From JBCCBV01 sp039033855 (GTDB lineage Bacteria > Planctomycetota > Phycisphaerae > Phycisphaerales > Phycisphaeraceae): a DNA stretch of 64,000 bases. The stretch spans positions 62,001-126,000 of the forward strand of contig JBCCBV010000002.1 in assembly GCA_039033855.1 (NCBI GenBank), in the 5' to 3' direction. How positions within the stretch are numbered: position 1 is the first letter of the stretch; the number at the start of each line of letters is the position of its first letter. Positions 19,901 to 28,199 of this stretch are shown piece by piece. The notes under the pieces were generated by a model, which searched no databases, was not told the DNA's origin, and saw only the letters and a list, made by a program, of their open reading frames with translations. The position numbers were made by a program, and so were the translations under genes.

Positions 19901-20138
19901 GCGTACGCACGTCCAGGCCGTGCCCGCGGGCGACGACCTCGACGGCAAGCTGTTCCCCAAGGCCACCCCGTCTGCGCCCAACGCCGCGTACCAGTTGCAC
20001 GTCTTGAACTTCCACAACGGCGGCAACGAACCGCACTTGACCAAGTCGCTGCGCTACGACACGCAACTCGCCGAGCCCGGTGCCGTGTTCTCGGGCAAGG
20101 CCCGGTTCCGCGTAGCACCCTCGGCGCCCGAGCCATGA
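16929..20138 (+). CDS. Secreted GH2-family glycoside hydrolase
   Basis: I chose ATG 16929 because it starts a clear signal peptide (VWFVLLLLAMFAFGSTAVAQ); the in-frame upstream start at 16857 adds only an arginine-rich lead. The protein is 1069 residues. Order: GH2 sugar-binding jelly roll (SLDGVWAFRHDLP, VWINGQAVGQN), immunoglobulin-like domain, and a TIM barrel with acid/base E500 in TWGLGNE and likely nucleophile E584 in IIFTEW. A long C-terminal beta domain follows with ALWSTYPPLHIGR and DFRSTKFN, which resembles the small-chain/mutarotase-like region of beta-galactosidases. Beta-galactosidase or beta-glucuronidase activity is most likely. It is a tandem paralogue of the next gene, sharing the C-terminal motifs. 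Confidence 0.88.
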   Translation: MPVVSALLGRIDATPLVWFVLLLLAMFAFGSTAVAQNQGAPAVEGDPAGAATLDLDTVRVDTAAQADAPSFGAVLPDIRLTPRRVDVPGLDTPRVSLDGVWAFRHDLPETFDGTADSVDQWDSVQAPGHFALQGFDRMHKDMGLPVGYHRSFEVPEDWRGRRVVLRFEGVDGLTRVWINGQAVGQNDIATLPSEFDITHAVHFDKANELALSVERSLVTHWSRRELGGITRTAYVMALPSVNLARLHVDTRVTGLNGHAELSAHVRVANQSDSVAAGYTLSFELDDQQGNAVRLAPEYQRVALPPIAPGQTLSLTVPMRVSGVQNWTAESPHLYDLRGTLKASASADASDPTAEDTAPETVMSAAQRFGFRDVRVVGHELRVNGQPITMRGTNYHITYPGLGETVPRDLIRRDLELFLDANFNAMRSRPTPDIAYVELCDEMGLYTTIEAMLSIMIYDKGPLGDHGADPAIAPGVRNHVATMIESYYSNPSVLTWGLGNECPYYDYFQVAALGAKAADPSRPLFFASDGRQGVGIPFIDINDDHYPRQPVSRGRHYAVGDIEDAHALDGTAWDYPTDRPIIFTEWLHVHTNNVKEIDYDPGVDEFWGFAANTHMEQLYARPSYAGGFHFKGAPYRGVGVDFPWRGVFDEERRPLDLVWHVKKTHSPVRIDPLPMLAWPRADDLQYRVQNRHDFRNLSALTFAWRSGDQQGTAVVQAAPGEQGVLAIPRDGLDPAGVDLDVIDPDGRKIDVYRLQTTHTTRPAPSNTQAEPASDAWTVAESEQAFAVEVEGARYELDRATGLLTAATADGQPVLAGPPKLLVLPAQFSSFRRQQDRTLVNQAGAWRPRSVEVVADEDAVRSTAHGAYDHAEGVFQTTVFADGWVEVAWAFTWTGAQTFNVFSSGLTLPVHEGFDTLTWDRRALWSTYPPLHIGRAQGRAPAQGVDLPEGEPLPWSQKLISGVTRDFRSTKFNVYEAGLRHAQGPTIRVDGGGRTHVQAVPAGDDLDGKLFPKATPSAPNAAYQLHVLNFHNGGNEPHLTKSLRYDTQLAEPGAVFSGKARFRVAPSAPEP

Positions 20139-20364
20139 GCACGGCTTGGCTGCGGACGTGTTGAGGCCGCAGACTCGGCCCAGGCGCGGGCGGGGAGTCC
20201 AGGCAAACCAGCCCAAGCCCAGACGCGACGGTTGATCACATAACGACACTTTCAGCGGCTATTGCTGCGCAGCCATGAGCCCGCCCTGCGCTTATCCTAA
20301 GTGTTCTGCGTAGGATTTTTGCCGCGACTTTGTCTCACCGCATCGAATCAAGGAGCCGTTTTTT

Positions 20365-23358
20365 ATGGCGAATCGCACGACTTGTGGGTTAGTCCGCACC
20401 GGAGAAGGTCGGCTTGTCCGGCGTATGGGCCGCGGCTTGCGTGCCTGGGCCCTGCTGCTGGCGGTCGTTCTGTGCCCCGTCACACAAGGCGACGAAGTGC
20501 TGCCCGTGCGCTACACCCCGGCCGACGTGGACACGCCGAGCCTCTCGCTCGCGGGGGTCTGGCGGTTCTACCCCAACGCCGGTCCAGACTTTTACCGCGA
20601 GCCGCACGCCACAGACCAGCCCCGGCTGACGATCCCCGTGCCCAGCGAGATCGAAACCACGTACCCCGAGTTGGTGCGCGGCAACCTGGAGTCGGCCGGC
20701 TTCTTTCGAGAGGTGCACGTACCCGCGGACTGGGCGGACCGCTCGATTAAACTGCGGTTCCGTTCGATCGAGGGCGCGGCACGCATCTACATCAACCAGG
20801 AGTTCTCCGGATTCCACGCCGGGCCGTGGGTGCCGTTTGAGATCGACGCCACGCCTTGGATCAAGCCCGGGCAGGTCAACACGATCGCGGTACACGCGAG
20901 CATCAACACCACGATCATCCTGTCGGGCCGTGGGTTCCTGGGCATGGGGTTCGAGCCCGAACTCATCGCCGTGCCGAGGGTCAACCTGGCTGCGGTGCAC
21001 CTGAACACAACCTTCGACGACGCCTATCGCGACGCGGTGCTGGAAGCACGCGTGCGTGTGGCCAACGAGTCGGATACGCGAGCCAGAGGCCAGCGGGTAG
21101 AGCTGCGCTTGTTCGACCCTGCGCTCGAACAAGGCGCACCGCCCATCGCCACGGCCGAGGTGGACCTGCCGACGATCGCCGCGGGCGAAACCGCAGACCT
21201 GGCGATCGACATCGACGTCGACGCGCCCAAGCAATGGACGCCCGAAACGCCCCACCGCTATCGGGTCGAAACACGCCTAATCGAAGGTGATTCCGCGGCG
21301 CATACGGCCCGACACATGATTGGGTTCCGCCAGATCGAAGTACAAGACGACCACGTCTTGCTCAACGGCCAAGTGCTCAAGATCCGTGGCGTGGGCTATC
21401 ACCACGTGCCGCACTACAAGCGCCTGCACGCGGTAACCCGCGAAGACCTCCGCCGCGACATGGAGATGATGAAGTACGCCAACTTCAACATGGTCCGCGC
21501 GGCGCCGTACCCAGACCTGATCGAAATCTGCGACGAGATCGGCTTGATGACCGCGGTCGAAACCACCGTCGGCGGCGTTGAGATGACGTGGATGCCGCAC
21601 ACCCACGGTCTGGGCACCGACGAAGACTTCTATCGCGACTACCAGCGCATGCTGGCCCAACTGGTCGAAGTGTTCCGCAACGCGCCGTCGGTCATCACGT
21701 GGAACCTGGGCAACGAGTCGCTGTTCACCCTGCCGGTGTTCGTGGACGGCGGGTTCATGGTCCAGGAACTCGACCCCAGCCGGATCGTCTGGGCCGAAGC
21801 CCACGACAGCGAAGAGCTCGGCAAGAACCTGCCGCAGACCACCGTCGACAACTATCACTACCCCGACATGATGGCCAAGGGCCTGCCGGACAAACGGCCG
21901 ATTTTTTACGGCGAATGGGCCCACATCCACGAATACGCCAAGGCCGACTTCCGCACCGACCCGGCCGTGCTCGACCACTGGGTCCACGCCTACGAAAACC
22001 ACCTGGACTACATGCGTCGCGAGACCAAGGTGCTCGGCGGGTTCCTGTTTTACGGCGTCAGCTTCACCATCCGCACCAAAAACGTCTGGGGCGGCATCGA
22101 GCGCGACTGGGGCATCCTCGACCGCTTCCGCCGGCCCAAACCCGAGTTCTGGAACGTCAAGAAGGCCAACTCCCCGCTGCGCTTGCGGGCGTCCGGGTTT
22201 GCCGAAGACGGCGCCTCGGCCCGGCTGACCCTGCAGAACTACTCCCGCTTCGTGCCGACCACGGCGTACACGTGGGAAGCGCGCCTGAACGGCCATCCGG
22301 TCGAAATCCCGCAAGTCTCCGACATCCCCGCGCTCGAATCGGGCGACGTGGTTGTGGCGCTGCCCCGTGCCGTCGAACCCGGCGACGAACTCGTGGTGGA
22401 CGTGCATGCACCCGCAGCGGCCGGCGCGCCCGAGGGGATGTTGATCGACCGATACGCGTTGCGTGTCGATGCCGAAACCGCCCCGCCGAACCGCACGGCC
22501 GACCTGCAGTGGGCCGAACAAGACGGCGAGCTACGCATCACCGGCGGCGGTTACGCCTGGGCCATCGACCTGTCCACCGGGCTGCTTTGCGACGGGCGCA
22601 CCGGCGACGTGCGCGTGCTCGAATCCGGGCCTTACCTCACGGCCACCCGGCAGCACACCCGCGGCTCGACACCCTGCACAAACTGGTCTCTGCAAGACCT
22701 TTCCTGGGAAGAGCAAGACGGCGCCCTGGTGGTGACTGCCGCCGGCGCCTACGACCAGGCCGAGGGCGCGTTCACCTACCGCTTCGACCGGGCCGGCGTG
22801 CTTGACTTAGGCTACGACTTCGACTGGAAACTCGAGAACGTGCCCGCGACGCGGCCTTACCACACCCCGCCCGACAGCATGGAGATGCGCGAGGTGGGCG
22901 TGAGCTTCGCCCTGCCGCAAGCGATGCAACGCCTGCGATGGTCTAAAGACACCCACTGGACCTGGTACCCCGAAGGCCACATCGGACGGCCGTTCGGCCA
23001 GGCAAACGCCACCCACACGCCCATGCCCGGCTACGCGGGGCCCGACGACCGGCTGCCTTGGCAGCTCGAAGCCAACGCGTTCGGCACGCGCGACTTCCGA
23101 TCGACCAAAACTCGCATCCGCCACGCGGCGCTCGAGCACCACCTGGGCACGGGCGCGTTCGAGGTGTTCAGCGACGGCTCGCAGGCCGTGCGGGCCTACC
23201 TGCACCCGGAGAAGCCGCAGGTCTGGCTCACGCTGATCGACCGCTACGCCGGCGGCCACGAGAAGTTCCTGCAAGGCAACCGCATCTACTCGACGCCGCG
23301 CATCCTGCTGGACCAAGGCGAAAAGGTGCAAGGCCAAGGCACGCTGGTGTTGCGATAG
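20365..23358 (+). CDS. Secreted GH2-family glycoside hydrolase, tandem paralogue
   Basis: ATG 20365 is preceded by AGGAG (20351-20355). The n-region is long and basic before the hydrophobic segment AWALLLAVVLCPVTQG; M21 at 20425 is an alternative start. The protein is 997 residues. It has GH2 jelly-roll, Ig-like and barrel domains, with acid/base E451 (TWNLGNES) and likely nucleophile E517 (FYGEWAH). The C-terminal domain keeps the THWTWYPEGHIGR and DFRSTKT motifs found in the previous gene, so the two arose by duplication. A TATGTGATC-type motif lies on the minus strand at about 20233-20241 in the 226-bp gap upstream. The gene converges on the FGE gene with 35 bp between. Confidence 0.88.
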   Translation: MANRTTCGLVRTGEGRLVRRMGRGLRAWALLLAVVLCPVTQGDEVLPVRYTPADVDTPSLSLAGVWRFYPNAGPDFYREPHATDQPRLTIPVPSEIETTYPELVRGNLESAGFFREVHVPADWADRSIKLRFRSIEGAARIYINQEFSGFHAGPWVPFEIDATPWIKPGQVNTIAVHASINTTIILSGRGFLGMGFEPELIAVPRVNLAAVHLNTTFDDAYRDAVLEARVRVANESDTRARGQRVELRLFDPALEQGAPPIATAEVDLPTIAAGETADLAIDIDVDAPKQWTPETPHRYRVETRLIEGDSAAHTARHMIGFRQIEVQDDHVLLNGQVLKIRGVGYHHVPHYKRLHAVTREDLRRDMEMMKYANFNMVRAAPYPDLIEICDEIGLMTAVETTVGGVEMTWMPHTHGLGTDEDFYRDYQRMLAQLVEVFRNAPSVITWNLGNESLFTLPVFVDGGFMVQELDPSRIVWAEAHDSEELGKNLPQTTVDNYHYPDMMAKGLPDKRPIFYGEWAHIHEYAKADFRTDPAVLDHWVHAYENHLDYMRRETKVLGGFLFYGVSFTIRTKNVWGGIERDWGILDRFRRPKPEFWNVKKANSPLRLRASGFAEDGASARLTLQNYSRFVPTTAYTWEARLNGHPVEIPQVSDIPALESGDVVVALPRAVEPGDELVVDVHAPAAAGAPEGMLIDRYALRVDAETAPPNRTADLQWAEQDGELRITGGGYAWAIDLSTGLLCDGRTGDVRVLESGPYLTATRQHTRGSTPCTNWSLQDLSWEEQDGALVVTAAGAYDQAEGAFTYRFDRAGVLDLGYDFDWKLENVPATRPYHTPPDSMEMREVGVSFALPQAMQRLRWSKDTHWTWYPEGHIGRPFGQANATHTPMPGYAGPDDRLPWQLEANAFGTRDFRSTKTRIRHAALEHHLGTGAFEVFSDGSQAVRAYLHPEKPQVWLTLIDRYAGGHEKFLQGNRIYSTPRILLDQGEKVQGQGTLVLR

Positions 23359-23393
23359 CCCCTGGCGTGAGGGATCAAAACCAACCGGCGAGA

Positions 23394-24500
23394 TCAAGCC
23401 GGGCCGGGGCCGTCGGCCACGCAGCGGAAGCCGGTGTGGTTGAGCGACGTGTCGGGCGTGCATCCCATCCGGGCGCTCGGGCGGTAGCTCGCGCAATACG
23501 CGTCGCTGCACAAGAACGACCCGCCCCGCTGCACGCGCACGTCGGGCGAATGCGGGTGGCGGGCGTCGTAGCTCTGGTCGGGGCCTTGGGGGTTGACCGT
23601 CACGCCGTCGGGCCCGGCCTCGCGCACGCGCCGCGCATATTCGTCGGGACGGAACTTGTCGACACACCACTCCCAGGCGTTGCCGGCCATGTCGTAGAGC
23701 CCGTAGCCGTTGGGCGGAAAAGCGCGCACCGGCGAGGTGCGCTCGTAGCCGTCTTCGGCGGTGTTCACCGTGGGGAAGCGCCCCTGCCAGGTGTTGCACC
23801 GGGTGGGGTCGACCGGCTCGTCGCCCCAGACGTTGACCTTGCTTTCGAGCCCGCCACGCGCCGCGAACTCCCACTGCGCCTCGGTGGGCAGACGCTTGCC
23901 GGCCCAGGTGGCGTAGGCCTGCGCATCTTCGAGCGAAACGTGAACCACGGGGTGGTCGTCGAGCCCGTCGATGGTGCTGCCGGGGCCTTCGGGGTGTCGC
24001 CATTGCGCGCCGGGCACGACCGACCACCACTGAAAGAACAGGTCCAGGTCGACGCGGCCCTCGGCCCTTGCGGGGGGCGTAAACACCAGCGAACTCGGCC
24101 GGAGCATCTCGTCCGGCGGGCGCGGCGTACCGGCTGGTGCCTGGCGCTTGAGTTCTTCCCAGTCGATCGCGCGCTCGGCGACGGTGACGTACCCCGTGTC
24201 CGCCACGAACAACGCGAACTGCGTGTTGGTGACCGGCGTGACGTCGATCCAGAATCCATCGACGCGCACGCGGTGAATCGGGGATTCGTCGGCGCGGGCC
24301 AGGCGGTCGGCGCCGCCCATGCGGAACACGCCGCCGGGCAGCCAGGCCATGCCGTTGCGCGAGCCGGTGTGGGGACCGGGCTGCACCGATGCGGTCGAGG
24401 CGGCCTCACGAGCGCGGGCGAGCTCCGCTGAACCTTCAGGCCGAGACCCGCAGCACGACACCGGCGTTTGGGGTGGTTCAGAAGAGGGCGTCGCGTTCAT
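23394..24500 (-). CDS. Formylglycine-generating enzyme (sulfatase maturation, FGE/SUMF1 family)
   Basis: I chose ATG 24500 (MNATPSSEPPQTP); an upstream in-frame start adds 23 unlikely residues. The protein is 368 residues. The FGE-sulfatase fold begins at MAWLPGGVFRMGG and includes RVRVDGFWIDVTPVTN, RLPTEAQWEFAARGG and NAWEWCVDKF. The copper-binding active-site pair is intact: C331 and C336 in GGSFLCSDAYC, the C-x4-C spacing of human FGE. The GFRC terminus is also typical. The enzyme oxidises the Cys of CxPxR sulfatase motifs to formylglycine, and all four sulfatases in the window carry such a motif. It is last in a four-gene minus-strand run, 66 bp after a sulfatase. No signal peptide is evident, so maturation is probably cytoplasmic, before export. 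Confidence 0.93.
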   Translation of the reverse strand: MNATPSSEPPQTPVSCCGSRPEGSAELARAREAASTASVQPGPHTGSRNGMAWLPGGVFRMGGADRLARADESPIHRVRVDGFWIDVTPVTNTQFALFVADTGYVTVAERAIDWEELKRQAPAGTPRPPDEMLRPSSLVFTPPARAEGRVDLDLFFQWWSVVPGAQWRHPEGPGSTIDGLDDHPVVHVSLEDAQAYATWAGKRLPTEAQWEFAARGGLESKVNVWGDEPVDPTRCNTWQGRFPTVNTAEDGYERTSPVRAFPPNGYGLYDMAGNAWEWCVDKFRPDEYARRVREAGPDGVTVNPQGPDQSYDARHPHSPDVRVQRGGSFLCSDAYCASYRPSARMGCTPDTSLNHTGFRCVADGPGPA

Positions 24501-24565
24501 CGCAAATCGTCTCGGCTGGTGTGCGCAAAGCAGCGTAGCCGCACGCAAGCACACCGTGGCGCGGA

Positions 24566-27500
24566 TCATCGCCCGACGCGCAGCCCGCTACGGCGTCGGC
24601 CCAGCAACACCCACGCTGCGGCCGTGAGCGCCAGCGAACCCGGCTCGGGCACGACGCCCGGCGAAGCCGCGCCGAAGTTGCCTGCCAACGCGTCGAAGTC
24701 AAGCAGATCGACCACGCCGTCGCCGTTGGCGTCGCCGGTGCTCCAACCGCTTTGGGTGTCGCCGAACGCAGACGCCAACACGTCGAAGTCGAGCAGGTCC
24801 ACCACGCCATCGAGGTTGAAGTCGCCCAGCAGCGCTGCGGTCGCCAGCACGCCCTGCGCGTCGTAGGTCACGGCCCAGCCGTGATCAGGGTCGATCGCAA
24901 CGCCTTCGATTTGCGAGAACGCGCCCGAAACCGAGGAGCCCGCGTCGATCGACACGATCCGGTGCGGGGCATAAGGCGTGGGGTCGTATCCGCCCGTCGT
25001 GACCAATCGGAGTGTGCCATCGAGGTAGGCGTCGCCGGCGATGCTCAAACGGTCGAGGTCGACGCCAACGTCGATGCCGCCCAGGTCGAGTTCGAGTGCG
25101 CCGTCGAAGAACTGCAGGTAGTCGCCTTCGAGCCGTAGTTCTCCAAAGGGCCCGCCGTCCTGCGACGTGATCGCCGCCGCCGCGGCCGCCGTGCCGGTGG
25201 TGGTGAACACCGCGTCGAGCTCGAACGACGTGAAGTGGGTGCTGGCCAGGTTGTCGTTGGCGTTCCAGCCGTACAGGCGGACCTCGGTCACGTCGGTGGA
25301 GAAGAGCCCGCCCGACGTCGACACCGCGAAGGTCTGTTCCGACAACGGGCCCGAAGTAATCACGTCGTTGAGCTGCCCGAGCGCGAGCCCGTCGGCGAAG
25401 CCGACCGCGCTGGTGAGTATGGCGTAGTCGTTCGCGGCGTTGACGCCGTTGCGCCACAAGTCGGCCCGCACGCCCGACAGCCGCATCGCGAATCCCTCGG
25501 CGGGTTGGACGGCGAAACCGAGATAATCGCCCGCGGAGATGGCGCCGGCCAGCGAGGACGCGTTGAACCCGCCGGCGTTGAACTCGTCGCCCGCGTCGGT
25601 GGACGTGTTGCCGTCGGGCGCGGCGCTGCGCGGCTGTGCTCCGGGGCCGTAGGCGAGCCCGCTGACCACCTCCAAGCGAGGGTCCTGCAGCAGCGTGGCG
25701 CCGAGTGGCGCGTCGTCTTGCACGCCCAGGAAGTTGAACGACAGGCTGGGCGCGCCGGCCCCGTTGGTAAAGGTGGCGTCGAGCCGTACGCCGTCCACGT
25801 GCGTGTTGGACAGGCTGCCGTCGGCGTTCCAGCCGTACAAGCGGACTTCGAGGGAACCCGCCACGTCTTGCGTGCCGGTGTACTCGCCGGCGAAGGTCTG
25901 CCGCGACGACTCGCCGCTTGAGCCGACCCCGTTGAGCTGAGCGAGCTCGGCGCCCGCGACGAAGCCGTCGAGGCTGGTCAAAATGGCGTAATCCGTCGCC
26001 GCGCCCCCGCCGTTGCGCCACAGGTCGAACTCCACCCCCTGAAGCCGCATGCCGAAGCCGGCGACGGGCGCCACGGTGTAAGTCAGGTAGTCGCTCGCGG
26101 CAATCGCGCCCGCAAGCGAAGACGCGTTGAGCCCGCTGACGTTGAACTCGTTCCCGGCGTCCGTGGACGTGATGCCGTTGGGACCGGCGCTGCGTGGTTG
26201 GGCGCCCGGGCCGAAGTCGAGCCCGCTGACCACCGTGAGCAAGGGGTGCTGGAGCGACGTCGCCGAAAGCGGCGCATCGTCCTGAACGCCGGCGAAATCG
26301 AGTTCGAGCGCGGCGTTGCGCATCGGGGGCGCGGCGGGCGGCGCGGACGACAGGCCGTCGGGCGTCACCACGCCGCGATTCATCACAGGCCCGGTCACGA
26401 CGCCCCGACCGGCGAGTGTGCCGTCGAACAGTTCCACACGACGGGCGGTGTCGAGCGCGGCGCCTTCCAGCCGGAGCACGCCGCCGTCGTTCACTTGCAC
26501 GCCGTTGGCGGCGTCGAGCGAGGCACCGGATAACACCGTGAAGGAGGTGGCTCCGGCTTGGCCATCGACCTCGAGCGCCAGCACGCCGGTGTCCAGGCGG
26601 GCGAAGACGTTCGCGTCGCTCGCGCCATCGGAGCGCACGGTCGCGATGGCGTTGCCGTTGATGGCCCCGCCTCCCCACGCCGCGCCGTCGTCGGCAAAGA
26701 CATTTTGCGCCGCGGTGGTGCGGTAGGCGACCTGCCCGCCGTCCTGCGCAACGGCCGTATCGATCATCGATTGCGCCAGCGTGGGCATCGACGCGAACAG
26801 GTTGTTGGACTCGGACGGGTCGGCCTGCAGGTCGTACAGCTCAATCGTGCCGTTGTTGAACTGGATGGCCTTGTAGCCGTCCTGGATCAGCGCACGCAGC
26901 GGCACGGGCGAAGGCAGGCCGCCGAGCGAACCCGCCCCCTCGAAATACTGGAAATCGCGCTCGAAGTCGTCCGGACCGGTTTCGCCGGTCAGCACGTGGA
27001 CCAGGGACTCTCCGTCGATCCCCACCGGGTTGCGGGCGCCGGCCAGCTCGGCCGCCGTCGGCAGGAAGTCGGCGAAATCGCCGAAGTGGTCGGTGTTGCG
27101 CTGGCCCGGGTCGATAGTCCCGGCCCAACGGGCGATGAACGGGGTCTTGATGCCGCCGTCGTAGAGGTCGCGCTTGTTGCCGCGGTACACGCCGTTGCTA
27201 TCGAAGAACTCGGGGTCGTGCGGCTCGTCGCTGAAGAAGCCGATGTCCGGCCCGTGGTTGCCCTTGCAGCAGTTCTGGGGCTCGATGTGTGTGCCGTTGT
27301 CGCTGGCGAAGACGATCAGCGTGTTCTCGGCCATGCTGTCGGACGTGTCGCCGTCGCCGTTGGGGTCGTCCACGGCCTGGACCACCTCGCCCACCAGGCG
27401 GTCGAGGCGGGTGATCATCGACGCGAAGATCTTGCGCGACTCGGGCCAGTCCTGGTTCACCGTGTAAGGCTCGAGCTCGGGCACCTCCATGTCGAAGTGC

Positions 27501-28150
27501 GCCAGTTGGAAGTTGACCTGGGCGTAGAACGGCTGGCCCGAGCCGGCGTGGCTGCGGACGAACTGCGCGGCCTCGGCGCCGACCAAGTCGTCGGTAAAGT
27601 TCCCGTTGTTGACCTCGGTCACGATGGTGGTGGGCGCGTCGCTGCTGAGGCGTTCCATCGTGGGTCGGAAGTGGTCCCACGCGGCGACGCCGCCGAGGAT
27701 GCCGTAGTAATCGTCGAAGCCCTGCATGGTGGGCAGGGATTGGCCGGACCCGCCGATGTGCCACTTACCAAAGCCGCCTGTGGCGTAACCGGCGTCGCGC
27801 AGCACTTCGGCGACGGTCACGTTGTTGGCCTGGAGGTTCACGCCGTTGCCGTTGACGTGCCGGCCGTTGTGGAGGCCGGTCATCAGGATGGCGCGCGAGG
27901 GCGAGCACACCGGCGCCCCGGAATACATCTGGTCGAAGGCCACGCCTTGGTTGGCGAGCGCGTCGAGGTTGGGGGTCAGCAGGGTCTGCTGGCCGTAAGG
28001 GCCGAGGTCGCCGATGCCCACGTCGTCGGCGAGGATGAAGATGATGTTCGGTCGAGGCGCGGGCTCGGGTTGCGCCCAAGCGGGGGCGGGCGCCAAGGCG
28101 CAAGCGGCCCCGAGCAGCACGGCAGTCGAGAGCGTTTTGCGGTGAATCAC
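24566..28150 (-). CDS. Multidomain exported sulfatase with duplicated module, dockerin-like repeats and PEP-CTERM tail
   Basis: The 1194-residue protein has a signal peptide (LLGAACALAPAPAWA). An S1 sulfatase domain covers residues 34-475: NIIFILADDVGIGD, formylglycine motif C82-S-P-S-R86, GKWHIGG, FASDNGTH. A short autotransporter-like beta stretch follows (about 505-600), with GRGVVTGPVMNRGVV. Next come two homologous modules of about 180 residues, 615-795 and 803-985, each with GVQDDAPL, GPGAQPRSA, ASSLAGAI, DLWRNG, DYAILTS and VRLYGWNA. A beta segment, two dockerin-like repeats (GDFNLDGVVDLLDFD and GDANGDGVVDLLDFD) and a PEP-CTERM signal (VPEPGSLALTAAAWVLLGRRR) end the chain. It is probably displayed on or shed from the envelope. 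The duplicated module has no name I recognise. Confidence 0.9.
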   Translation of the reverse strand: MIHRKTLSTAVLLGAACALAPAPAWAQPEPAPRPNIIFILADDVGIGDLGPYGQQTLLTPNLDALANQGVAFDQMYSGAPVCSPSRAILMTGLHNGRHVNGNGVNLQANNVTVAEVLRDAGYATGGFGKWHIGGSGQSLPTMQGFDDYYGILGGVAAWDHFRPTMERLSSDAPTTIVTEVNNGNFTDDLVGAEAAQFVRSHAGSGQPFYAQVNFQLAHFDMEVPELEPYTVNQDWPESRKIFASMITRLDRLVGEVVQAVDDPNGDGDTSDSMAENTLIVFASDNGTHIEPQNCCKGNHGPDIGFFSDEPHDPEFFDSNGVYRGNKRDLYDGGIKTPFIARWAGTIDPGQRNTDHFGDFADFLPTAAELAGARNPVGIDGESLVHVLTGETGPDDFERDFQYFEGAGSLGGLPSPVPLRALIQDGYKAIQFNNGTIELYDLQADPSESNNLFASMPTLAQSMIDTAVAQDGGQVAYRTTAAQNVFADDGAAWGGGAINGNAIATVRSDGASDANVFARLDTGVLALEVDGQAGATSFTVLSGASLDAANGVQVNDGGVLRLEGAALDTARRVELFDGTLAGRGVVTGPVMNRGVVTPDGLSSAPPAAPPMRNAALELDFAGVQDDAPLSATSLQHPLLTVVSGLDFGPGAQPRSAGPNGITSTDAGNEFNVSGLNASSLAGAIAASDYLTYTVAPVAGFGMRLQGVEFDLWRNGGGAATDYAILTSLDGFVAGAELAQLNGVGSSGESSRQTFAGEYTGTQDVAGSLEVRLYGWNADGSLSNTHVDGVRLDATFTNGAGAPSLSFNFLGVQDDAPLGATLLQDPRLEVVSGLAYGPGAQPRSAAPDGNTSTDAGDEFNAGGFNASSLAGAISAGDYLGFAVQPAEGFAMRLSGVRADLWRNGVNAANDYAILTSAVGFADGLALGQLNDVITSGPLSEQTFAVSTSGGLFSTDVTEVRLYGWNANDNLASTHFTSFELDAVFTTTGTAAAAAAITSQDGGPFGELRLEGDYLQFFDGALELDLGGIDVGVDLDRLSIAGDAYLDGTLRLVTTGGYDPTPYAPHRIVSIDAGSSVSGAFSQIEGVAIDPDHGWAVTYDAQGVLATAALLGDFNLDGVVDLLDFDVLASAFGDTQSGWSTGDANGDGVVDLLDFDALAGNFGAASPGVVPEPGSLALTAAAWVLLGRRRSGLRVGR

Positions 28151-28199
28151 GGGTCAATCTCCTGCGGGTCGGCTTCGGGCCGGGGCGGATTGGGGCGGA

